From: Sitta carolinensis
Lineage: Eukaryota > Chordata > Aves > Passeriformes > Sittidae
Direction of reading: 5' to 3'
Length of the DNA: 64,000 nt
NCBI GenBank assembly: GCA_032173965.1
Contig: CM063289.1
Coordinates: forward strand, 30,236,690-30,300,689
A program made the position numbers and the translations under genes. This document shows, one piece after another, positions 22,601 to 34,600 of this stretch. Each line of letters begins with the position of its first letter. Within the stretch, counting starts at the first letter, position 1. The notes under the pieces were generated by a model. The model saw only the letters and a list, made by a program, of their open reading frames with translations. It was not told the origin of the DNA and searched no databases.

Positions 22601-25600
22601 CCACACCTTGGTGAAGCCCCCGTTCTGATGGATGCCCTGAGGAAAACCAGGGTACAGGGTTTAACACCATGGTCCTGTGCTTCTCCTCGTGGGGTGTCAG
22701 GAGAGGCACACATGTTGGGAGTGTGTCCCAACGATGGTTTGGCCAATGATGGACAGAGGATGGGTGCCCACTGAGCCCCCAGGCCAGCGGGGCAGGTTCC
22801 AGAAGGTCTGGGAACAAATGCCAACAGACACAGCTTCCACTGTGAGAGAGAGAGGGAATTCTGACACAGCATGGAAAAAGCTGGCAGAATTACTCCCAGA
22901 CAAGTAAGGAGATCCTCAGGGAGCCAAGTCACCCCTGGTGGGAAGAGCAGTGGCTCATTAACTGTTTCTCCAGCCACGCGTCCTCCCACCGCCGTCTGCA
23001 GCCACCGCAGCCGTGCTGGGACAGCCTCCAGCCCAGAACAGCACCCCTGCTCAGCCAGCCTGGAGGGCAGGCAGAGCAAGGAGCACTGACAGCTCCCCAG
23101 ACATGGCCACAGCCAGCTCCAGGACAGACCAGAACCCTGCTGCTCCTCCTCAGCTCCAGCAGGAGCCAGGCAGACGGCGGTGGGAAGCAGAGGACACGGG
23201 GAGCTCGGGGGTTTGGGAAGAGGCCAGCTCCTCCGAGAGCAGGCAGAGAGGGCATTCCCAGGGAGGAGGCCAGAGCCCTGGGGGCAGAGGAGCTGCAGCT
23301 CTGCCCCCAGAGCCCAAACGGCAGAGGGGGCTCACCACGAGGCGGATGTCCTTGATCTCGCCGATGCCCACGTTGATGCCCTTCCTGTCGTTGACGGGCA
23401 GGCGGATGTTGATGAGGTAGTACTTGTGTGCCACGCTGCCAATCTCCATGAAGGGCAGGAAGTCGCAGTCGTAGTGACGGCCCTCGGACTCCACGGTCTG
23501 CAGAAAGGGCAGGCAGCACAACCTCAGCCCCCCTGAGCCCTGCAGCTGGCAGCACCCAGAGCCTGCGGGCCAATGCCAGTGAGGCAGTGCCTGCGGGGCT
23601 CTGCTCCTCGTCTGTTTGGTGTTCAGGGTCAGTGAGGTTTGAATCTCACAGGGTCACATTTGAGGCTTTCATGGGAGCCTTCCCAGATGAACTCTCTGTT
23701 ACTGTGATGTAGATAGGAACACACAGTAACACACACAACAGGGGTTCAGGCAGAGAAGAAGAGAACTCTCCAGTTTATGTTAACCTCGTATCTCTCAGTT
23801 TCTGGATAGTGAGCAGAGGTTGGACAGAGAAGTTCCCACCTCTCCATCTCCACTGGTCACTTGAGAAGTCCATCAGGTGATCTCTTTTCACAAAGGAATG
23901 TAAACATGATCCTTGTTTATCTCACAATTCATGAGAACTGACTCCACTATACTAAAACAAATCAGAAGGCTGATTTTCAGGGACAACAACTCTCTACAGC
24001 TCCCTGCCAGGAGGTGGGAGCCAGGTGGGGATTGGCCTTTTCTCTCAGGTAAAAGGTGACAGAACAAAACAAACCATCCCCAAGCTGTGCCAGGGGAGCT
24101 TTAGGTTGGATATTGAGGACATTTCTTTTCATGGAAAAGGCAATTCTATAGTTCTGTGATTGGGAAAGGACAACTCCCACTCATCCCCAGCACCAGTGCC
24201 ATTCAAATTCCTTACTTTTGGAGAGCCAAAGGTGCACTTCAGCTTCCTGATCTCTATGGCATGTGCTATCTCCTCCCAGTCATCGAACATGTCGTCACGA
24301 TAGGCCAGCGACACATCCAGGGTGATCTCTGCATTTTCCTCTGCAACAGCAAGGACACAGGAGGCTCAGAATGTTCCCAGAGTAATTAAAAAAACACAAA
24401 GTTCATTTATGAAGACAGTTAATGAACTGAAATTGAGCTATGCTGGCCTAGCTGGGAAAAACCCTCAGAACCAACCACATACAACAGCATTGATGTTTTC
24501 TACACATCTTGTTTAGCATCATTTGTTCTACAGCAGGTTTTTGGAGCTCTCCTTTCCTCACCTACAGAACATTTTAGAGCCCTCCCCTGCTCCTCCACAC
24601 CTGCCCTGACTTGTCCCTGCCCCTGCAGGTGCCCCAGCTCGCAGGGCAGTGACACACACGGAGCTCGTGGCCTGGCATGGCCCCACATGCACGTGGGACC
24701 AGCAGCCTGTCCCTCCTGGCCACTGTGTGCACAGGGACAGTGTGGGACACAGCTGCTTGGGAAGGTGCTCCTGCCAGGGGGGAAAGGGGCTGGATCAGGC
24801 TTTTCAGGCTGGAACAAGCTCGCTGAGTTTGTGCACCAGAGCTGCAGCTGAGGCTGCCAAGAAGCAGCACATCAACGTGGTTAAAAACCTGAGGCAAGTC
24901 TGTACCAGCTCCAGCAGCTGGAAAATCCTCCTGTTTACCAGGCACAGGCCCAGGGAAGGCTCTGGATGAGGAACATGCTCCAAAGTGAGCATGTGCATGT
25001 TACAGCCCAGCCTCCTTTTGTGGAAGACTCTGACAAACTCTGTCAAACTCTGACAGCCACAGAGGCTGGAAAAGCTGCAGAACCATCCACTGGAGAAGTG
25101 TGGGGAGATGGCTCCAGAACCTTCCACTGGAGAAGTGTGGGAAGCTGGCTCCAGAACCTTCCACTGTGGAGAAGTGTGGGGAGATGGCTCCAGAACCTTC
25201 CACTGTGGAGAAGTGTGGGGAGATGGCTCCAGAACCTTCCACTGTGGAGAAGTGTGGGGAGATGGCTCCAGAACCTTCCATTGGAGAAGTGTGGGGAGCT
25301 GGCTCCAGAACCTTCCATTGGAGAAGTGTGGGAGCTGGCTCCAGAACCTTCCACTGGAGAAGTGTGGGGAGCTGGCTCCAGGACCTTCCACTGGAGAAGT
25401 GTGGGGAGCTGGCTCCAGGACCTTCCACTGGAGAAGTGTGGGGAGCTGGCTCCAGAACCTTCCACTGGAGAAGTGTGGGGAGCTGGCTCCAGAACCTTCC
25501 ACTGGAGAAGTGTGGGGAGCTGGCTCCAGAAGCATCTGCCATGGACAAGCAGTCAGAGGTGGCTCGAAAGCCATCCACTGTGGAGAAGTGTTGGGAGATG

Positions 25601-28600
25601 GCTCCAGAACAATCCATTGGAGAAGTGTGGGGAGATGGCTCCAGAACAATCCACCATGAAATGCTGGGAGCTGGCTCCAGAACCATCCACCTTGGAGAGG
25701 TGTGTGGAGCTGGCTCCATCCTTTCAGCTGTGTTTTTGTTGGGAATGCCTGGTGGCACACTCATCCCCCCGGATGGGAAGGGATCTGTGGTTTGCAGTTC
25801 TATTTTTAAGCCCTTCAGAGGTGGCTGGGTTGCACATCTGATGTGGACACTCCAGGATTTTTCTGAGCATTTTTTGGTGCACGTGATCTGCACCATCCAG
25901 ATCCACATCCAGTCCCTCTCCAGAGCTGCCAGGAGTTGGGTTTCCATGAAACACGAATTTGCCATCTCAGATCCTCTGTTTAGGAGACCAGCAAAACAGA
26001 TAAATGGGAACATAAGGTTGAACTTGGCCCGGCTAAAAAGAACCATGAACTCCATTTCAGAAGCCATAAAACCAACTGGAATGCTTGGGATGAAATCCAA
26101 GAAAAACAGCTTTCAGTATTTCATCTTTGCAGTCCAAATGTTGCTGCTGCCATGGAGTATGAAAAGCAGAAGGCAGGAGATGAAGTGCTGCGTGCCTTTC
26201 CAGGCCAATGGATTAGAGGCTCCCTCTGGAATTCCATCAGTCTCTCTGCTGGGGTGACACCTCCCCTTGGAAATGAGTTTTGTGCAAAGACCCTTCAGGG
26301 CTGTCAACATAAAATATAGATATATCCATCTATCCATACATTTCAGCACAGCAGACTGATGGCAGAGCTGTGTGAGTGGTTGGACTCCATCTTTAAGGCC
26401 TTTTCCAACCTAAATGATTCCATTAAAATCCTACACCAGCCCTCCACCAGCAACTCCCATTGTCCCTGAGGAACGAACGAGGACAGTGGCAGAGAACCAA
26501 ATCTTAAAGAGATTTGTGCCTCATTCACATCAATCAGATGGTGAACAAACAATTTCCTGGGGAGGGGAGGGTGCCCTTGTCCTGCACTGCATTATTCACC
26601 TTTAAACTGAGAGGGAGCAGATTGGAGCTCAGGGATAAATTCCCTGATAAATTTGGGCTCAGGGATAAATCCTTCCCTGGGAGGGTGGGCAGCCCTGGCA
26701 CAGGGTCAGAGCAGCTGTGGCTGCCCCTGGATCCCTGGCAGTGCCCCAGGCCAGGCTGGAGCAGCCTGGGACAGTGGGAGGGGTCCCTGCCCTGGCAAGG
26801 GGGGCACTGGGTGGGCTTTAAGGTCCTTCCAACCCAAATGAGGATGAGTTTCACTCCTGGAGCTTCCCCAGCCCTGAGTTCTGTGACCCCCCCCAGGCAG
26901 GGGCTCCCTGCTCATGCTCCAAGCACCACCAGTGTCATTTTTCCCACTGGCATTTTACTGCCCAGGAGCTTTTCCATGAATCACTTTATAGGACAATACT
27001 TGCCCAGGATATCTACACTCATATTACAATGGCCTAAAAATAGTGGAGTTGTTTCAGGAGGGGGCTCTGTGCCAGCTGCACACTAACACAGCTGGCTGGA
27101 GAAGCCTATGGCAGGCAAGCAGAAATGCTGGAATTATTTCCATTACACGTCTTTGCTTCATCAGCTCCCTAAAATTACAAAACCTCCCAAAAAGCCCAAG
27201 GCTGGATGAATTAGAAAAGGAGGCTGCAGCACTCTGCCCTCTCACTGCACACAGTTGCTTTCCAGCTGCAGAGAAACTCCCTCTCCTCCCTTCTTTGCCA
27301 GTTCTGGAAAGGGGTTTTAATAATTGAGTGCACAATGCATCAGGAAAGGAAAGGGACAGCACAGAAATAGCCTCTCCCTCTGAGGAACTGAGTCTGTCCC
27401 AGCTTTCTGGGAAGGATAAACACAGGGAAGCAGCTCAGCTTCTAAACATCTGCATTCTGAAAAATCTGTATTTCCAACCCCTGGAAGCCCAGAGGGAGTT
27501 CCCAGGGCTGGGTGCTCCTCTGAAAGGTGAGTGTCTCTGTGACAGCTGAGAGAGATTCTGGATGGGGAGAGCTGACACAGGTCCTGCATGGGAGAGAGCT
27601 GACACAGGACTGACTCCAGCTCTCTGTGGATGAGGAGTCAGCTGTGAGTCACCAACCTCTCCCAACAGGCACAGCCCAGCTGCCCCTGCCCCAGGAGGGT
27701 TTTGGCACCCAGCAACCTGAAAAAAACCCAACTGCAGCTTCACTCCGTGCCTTGGCCTTGCTTAGGAGCTGCAGGGGAAGAGAACAGCCAAGGGCCTTTG
27801 AGGGCAGAAGCAGGAGAGAGCTCGATGTGGCTCAGCAGCATCCCTGGTGAAGGCCAAGGGCAGCTGGCAGAGCCCAGGACCCTGCAGGGCACTTCAGAGC
27901 CTGCAGTGCAGCCACAGGAGCAGGAGAGCAGGATGTGCCCCAGCAGCAGCCTCTGCAGGGGGACAAAGCCTCTGCAGCTCCAGCAGCGCTGCTCTCCTGG
28001 AGGAGCTGAGGCAGCTCCAAGGTTTTCGGACTGAAAGGAGCCTTCAGCAGCTGTGGTGCTTTCCAGGAGTGGCCCTGGTTTGGCAGCAGCCCCTGCTGGC
28101 TTTGGCCACAGCAGGAGGAGGCCTGGAGGGCTCGGAGCCCCAGAGAGAAGAAATTTGAATTGCTGCTGTAAGAGAAGAACTGAGGTTATTTCACATCCTT
28201 ATCCCTGTCCCTTTGGAGAAGCTGATCCCAAGCACCTGATCAATGAGGTCCTTTGGTTTAACAGCAGGGACAGACACACACAATTAATTCAGACAGCAAT
28301 TAATTCAGCTTAGCAAGTCTTCTGTTTATTTCTCTTAATCTAGCAAGCAAGAAATGTGTTACTAGTTCCCAAGATTCTACACTTAATTTACTCTGTCTTC
28401 AGCTGGGCAAAAAGTGTGGGAAAATCCCCAAACCTCCTTTTTATTACCCAGGGGGTAGCCCAAGATGAGCTTTTCTGCTTTGAGATCTCAAAAAAAAAAA
28501 AAAAAACACTCCCACCTTTGCAGGATTCAGACACTGCAGGGCCCAGAGCTGAAGCAAAGGCTCTGCTCTTGCAGCAGAGCTGGGTTAGAATTCCAGCAGC

Positions 28601-31600
28601 TGGGTTAGAATTCCAGCAGCCTGCTCCAAGGGCCAGCTCCTGACTCCAGCACCCTGCTTCAGCTTGGAAATCCTTGGAATAAAGAGCTGTTTCCCTCATG
28701 CAATCATCTTTCCAAGTGGAAGGAGGTGAGACCTTAATAAAAGCACCAAGCTGCTCTCTCTGTATTTCAGAGATAATTACAGGGGTAACAACACAGGTGA
28801 AAGCTTTCAACAATCTCATTTCTAACTTACCTTAATGACAATGCATTAAATCATCCCTGCTCCATCTCTGTGAGTGCTCAAGGTTGGATGGGGCTTGGAG
28901 CAGCCTGGGATGGTGAAAGGTGTCCCTGGGATGGTGGAGGGTCCTGGGAGGTGGGAAGGGGTCCCTGGAGGGTGGAAGGGTCCTGGGAGGGTGGGAAGGG
29001 GTCCTGGAGGGTGGGAGGGGTCCCTGGAGGGTGGGAAGGGGTCCGGAGGTGGAAGGGGTCCCTGGGAGGGTGGGAAGGGGTCCTGGGAGGTGGAAGGGGG
29101 TCCCTGGGAGGGTGAAGGGGTCCCTGGAGGGTGGAAGGGGTCCTGGGGGTGGGAAGGGGGTCCCTGGGAGGGTGGGAAGGGGGTCCCTGGGAGGGTGGGA
29201 AGGGGGTCCTGGGAGGGTGGGAAGGGTCCCTGGGAGGGTGGGAAGGGGGTCCCTGCCCATGGCAGGGGTGGAACTGGAGCTCTGAGGTCCTTCCCAACCC
29301 AAACCAGTTTGGGATTCTGGGATAAACAGCTGGGGGAACAGATCCACGCTGAGAAGGAAGGGGGTCAAGGACACAAAGATGGCTAAAAAAAAGCTAAAAA
29401 AAATCTCCTAACTCCCTGAACTGATCCCACTCCATGGATCCCTGAGCATGGAGCCAGCCCAACAGCCAGGCTGGAGCCAGGGCAGGAGCTCCACACCCCC
29501 AGCTGAACCAGTCTGGAAAGCAAATTGTTTATTCACTGTAGCTTAGGGAGGGATTTTCCCCAGACACTTTAAAACATGCAAACACATGGACCAAATGCAA
29601 ACCTCTGGCCTTCCAGGGAGGCCCAGAGCAGTCCTGCCCTTGCTGCTCTCAGCATCATTTTGCAGGTTTTATTGCAGGATTATTTTGGAGTCTTGGAGGG
29701 AGCTGTGTGGGGTTTTTTTGGGGGAGTGTGTTAGACATTTATTTAATATTTATATAATAACTTCAAACTGAAAGGGGGGAAATGAAAGTTAAATATTGGG
29801 CAGAAATTCCTGGCTGGGAGGGTGGGCAGCCCTGGCACAGGGTGCCCAGAGCATCTGGGGCTGCCCCTGGATCCCTGGCAGTGCCCCAGGCCAAGCTGGA
29901 GCAGCTGGGACAGTGAAAGGTGTCTCTGCCCTGGCAGGGGTGGCACTGGATGAGCTTTGAGGTCCCTCCCAAGCCAAGCCAGGATCCCCAATTCCCAGCC
30001 ACAGCACCACCTCACTGTGTGGCAGCGACACGAGGCTGGGAGGGGAGGCAGGCTGGGAAAGCAGAGCCAGGCAGCCCCTCCCTGCAGCAGCACTTACTGA
30101 GGTCGTTGTCCATCTTGAAGGCAATGTCCAGCTGCATGATGAAGAGCATGAACTGGAACCAGGGGCTCATCTCCTTGCTGGGCAGAGGGATGTGCACAGC
30201 AAACACGATGTCGTTGGCCTCGATCTGCCGGCTCACGGCCTCGTCGAAATCCTTCAGCTTCTTGCAGTGGTTGGGTCCCCAGGGCATGAGCCACTTGGTT
30301 TTGTGGTGGTTCTTCCTCACATCAATGCACTTCACTGATGTGTAGGGAACAGCTGTCGTGGGGCTGGGAGCTGGGAAGGCAAGGGGAGCACACTTGTAGC
30401 ATCTGCAGGCAGCTGGTGCAGCGCTTTCGCCAGCAGGACCCACAGCTCCCCGCTCGACTCTTTGAAGGCAATTTAAAACAAATGCACCCAGTGCTGCTCC
30501 TTCACAGCTCTTTGATCTCACAGTCAAGTAATTAAGTTTATTACATCCACAGATGTATTACTGACTTTGTAGTGGGATCAAATTAGGATTAATTGAAGAG
30601 CTGGGATCTGCTGGTTGAGTCTCAGATACCTCGGTCACACAAAATCATCCTGATTTCATCCTGAAATCTTTTCCTTTCCCTGTGCTCACTCAAGCAAATG
30701 CACACAGAAAACATGTGCCTGGAGAAACCTGGCTGGATAAACTGATCCCAAACCTCGTGGTCCTGCAGGGCAGGGCAGGATTTACCAGGGGGATTTGCAT
30801 TTCCTTGGGCAGGAAGGTTTTCCTGCAGGGCAGCGAGCGGCCTGGGAAATGAGACTCTGCAGAAGGTGATTTTCATGTTGTCATTCTGATCATTCCCTTA
30901 CAGATTACAGCCCCCCCCCCCCAAAAAAAAACCCCCAAAACTCCAGCAGCAATAACACCACCCTACAAACTCCCAATACTCCAAGGAGGAAAACAACCCC
31001 AGAGCGAGCTTCCCCCTCGCGCTGCCCCCAGCCCCACACTGCTACACCCAGATGATTCAGCCCTTGGCTCCCTTGTAATTTGGGCACAGCAGGATCATCC
31101 CAGCAGCTCTGCAGCTCTTCGGGATGGGTGCCAGCAGCCCTGTGGAGCACCTTGCCCAGCGTGCCACCTCGGCCCAGGGTGACAGGCACACAGCTTCCCA
31201 CGGGCAGGCAGAGGTGACTCAGCGCCAGGCGGGAGGAAGTTACTCAAAAGCCAAATGTTTATAAACTGCATTTTTTCCATTTTTTCACAGTGCTGAGTCT
31301 CTCCCAGCTCCAAAGGCACAGGGATGCCGGGGTGAGGGTGGGCTCCAGGGGACTGGCATCCAGGTGGGCAGTGCTGGGTTCATGGTTGGGCTGGCTGACC
31401 TTAGAGGGCTTTTCCCACTGAAGGGATTGCAGGAGCACTCCCAGAGCTCTCTGGGATGCATTGCTGCACTGCTGCATCCCAAACCTTTGCTGCACTCAGC
31501 AATCAGACATTAAAGCAACCCCAAATCCAAACAAGTCCTTGCTATCAGAATCACATCCTGAATTGGAAGGGACTCACAGGGATCAGTGATCCAAGCCCTG

Positions 31601-34600
31601 GCCCTGCCCAGACCCCCAACAACCCCACCCTGGGCATCCCAAACTCTCCTGGAGCTCTAGCAGCATCAGGGCCGTGCCCAGCACCTTCTGGGAGAAGAGC
31701 CTTTCCCAAAATCCACCCTAAATACTGCATCCAGAAACAGCAAAGTAGAATCAAACAAAGCATTCAACAACAAACACAAATGAAGCTGCAAGTGCAGCGT
31801 TACACTCATGACGTGCACAGAGCACTGCAATAAACGCTGATTTCTGCAAAAAATGCTGATTCCTCCACCATGCCTCAATGCAGAGCTCACTAACCACAGC
31901 TAAAACTGCAGCTGGAAGGGAATATCAGGAATATTGCTGTGAAATAAGCCAGGCATTCCAGCCGAGCTCTCTGAGCTCTTTAACTCTGACACATTCTGGG
32001 GGATTTCGAAGGCATTGCTGAATTAAGAGACGGCGTTCCCTCTACAGAGAGGCCGAACGGTCCTTGCTTTGATGCAACTCATTATAGCCATAAATACATG
32101 TTTTCATCACTGCCTGATTATGATTTTAAACACTTGGCACGCTCCCTGCAGCCTCCCCTCTGCCAAAGTTACAGCTTTGAGGAGCATGAGACAATTACTA
32201 TACATATTCCTCGTCGGGAATCGCGCACCAAACAAACGTCGGCACTTGGCTTCCATTACTGATTTGGCTCCTGGCCCATTAAATCCAAGTGAGCGTTGAA
32301 CCAAGTGGAAAAAAAATAAAAAAATACTCTGTGGAGCTGCAGCCAAGTCAGCCAAGAGCATTACAAAGTGCTATGCAAAACAAAGCTCACACCGAGGGAT
32401 TTGGGTTGTGCTGTGGTGCCAAGGGCTGGCCCTGGCTCCTCTGCTCCAGCCCCTCTGTCCCCAACCACTCTGCCCCCTCTGCCCAGGGGAGGCAGCAGCT
32501 CCACAGACCCCAGGATCTCTGTCAGGAGGTGCTGGAGCTGCCAGCACTGCCACAGGATCACAGCCTGAAAGAGACCTCGAAGTTTGTGCCATTCCAAACC
32601 CCTGCCATGGGCAGAGACCCCTCCCACTGTGCCAGGCTGCTCCCTGGACATTGCCAGGGATCCAGGAGCAGCCACAGTTTCTCTGGGCAGCCTGTGCCAG
32701 GGCCTGCCCACCCTCCCAGCCAGGAATTCCTTCCCAATATCTAATCTAAATTTCCCCTAAATTTCTGCATCTCCCCCAGCTCACTGCAGAAATCCCGAGG
32801 TATCCCAGATTACAGGGGCAGAGCAGATCCTGCAGCTCCCTGTGATGGTTTCCCCCCAGTAAATACTTGGGAAGCTGGACACCTTTTCCAGTGTGGCCAC
32901 CATTGCCCAGGAGGGCTTCCCATGGGCTGCCAGGGCCACCTCAGCCCTGTCCCACTGACTGGAACAACTCCTGCACAGAATTTCATCCTTTCTGCTCAGC
33001 CAGGGTGCTCAGGGCCTGATCCCACCAGGACTGCAGAAAATGAGGTCCAAGAGGCTTCTTTCAGGAGCTAGTCCTCAAAGGAAAAAAAAAAACCCACCAC
33101 ACTGCTTCTCTGTTTTAGACTTAAATCTTTAGGTTAAAAAAATTACTGGGATAAGCGAGCTCAATATTTTAGCATTTTTTTGGGGGGATATTATGTACAC
33201 CTAAGTTTGGGTAAGAGCCACCATCACTCAGCCTTTTAATTTCAACAATTTAAGCAGATCTTCAAAAAGCTCCTGTGGTGAAGCCTCAACCACCTCCTTG
33301 CTCCCGCCCTCAAATCCCAGGATTTCCATCCCCTCCTGCACCTTCTCATCCCAGCGCTGCCATTAACCACCGACCCTCTCTGCAGCACCATAAACAAGCC
33401 CTTTGGAAACTCTCAATTGCATTGTGTCCACACTGATTAAAGCCTGAATCCCCCTGACCTCGGGGGATTTAACTTCTCCCGGCCCCGGGAGCATTCTGCT
33501 TTTCTACTCAATTACCCCCTTCGGAGCCAGCCAGCACTTCCCAGCGAGCACACACAAAGGGCTTCTGCTTCATTACCCTAAGCGACTGCAGGGTAGGAAT
33601 AAACAAGCTAATTTATCATGGACAGACCCAGCTTTTCCAACTGGAACAGCCACAACCTGCATAACACCCTATATATACACTCAGGATTAGAAATATGTAT
33701 TTATTGCAGCGTGATTTTTTTTTTTTTTTTCTGGCTCCCTCGGTGCCGCCGGTTTAATAAAGCTGAGTGGCACAGAGACTTTTAATTAGGATTTCTTTGA
33801 TAGTTCTTATTTGATGAAGTTTTTTGAACATTGCAGCAGCTTTTATACACAGAATAATTGTATATTTAAATAACCCCATTGCCTACTGGAAGCCCACTCC
33901 CCTTGGGAAAGGTTTTTCTTTCTAATATTTGAGTTCAAGCCTTATCAAGACTAAAATCCTTTAAAGCCCCAGGGCACCAATTCCATCCTGATTTACAGTG
34001 GGAGTTTCCAGCTATCCTGTTGCAGCTGAACACCCTTATTTCTGTTGTTTCCAACACAGTTTTTTCAGTACTACAGGTTTCTCTGTCTTTTTTTTTTTTT
34101 TTTTATTCTCACACCATAAAAATGAACCTGTCCAAACCATCAAACCCAAGTTTGCTGGATCAGAACAGAAACCTCGTGGCTCCCCCTGGATCCCTGGAAG
34201 AGGGATGGGTTTGTGGGATAGTGGAAGGTGTCCCTGCCTTGGATAAAATGGGATTTAAGGTCCATCCAACCCAAACCATCCTGGGATTCTGTGACTCTAC
34301 AATCCAGTCATATATTGCTGGGCACTCTCAGGTCTCAGGGGTTCTGTTTTTTCCTCAAGGTTTGTTCTCCAGTGCTACTTTTGCAGTTTTGCTACCAGAG
34401 CAGCACAAACTGGAGGTTTTTCCCAATAAATCAGTTCCCAAGGAGCTGCAGGAGCAGCAGAGCTCCCAGAACTGAGTGAGCAGGGGATTCCCAGCTCTCT
34501 GATAAGCAGCCAAAGAGCTCCTGGGGAACAGAGATAAGGAATTATTCCCCCAGCCCCAGGCAAGTCACAAAGCAGGGAAATCTTAGGAGGCACAATTTTC

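Noticed and set aside
25000..26257. Long frames on both strands (366 and 385 codons)
   Set aside because: They follow the 36/39-bp array, whose unit lengths are multiples of three.
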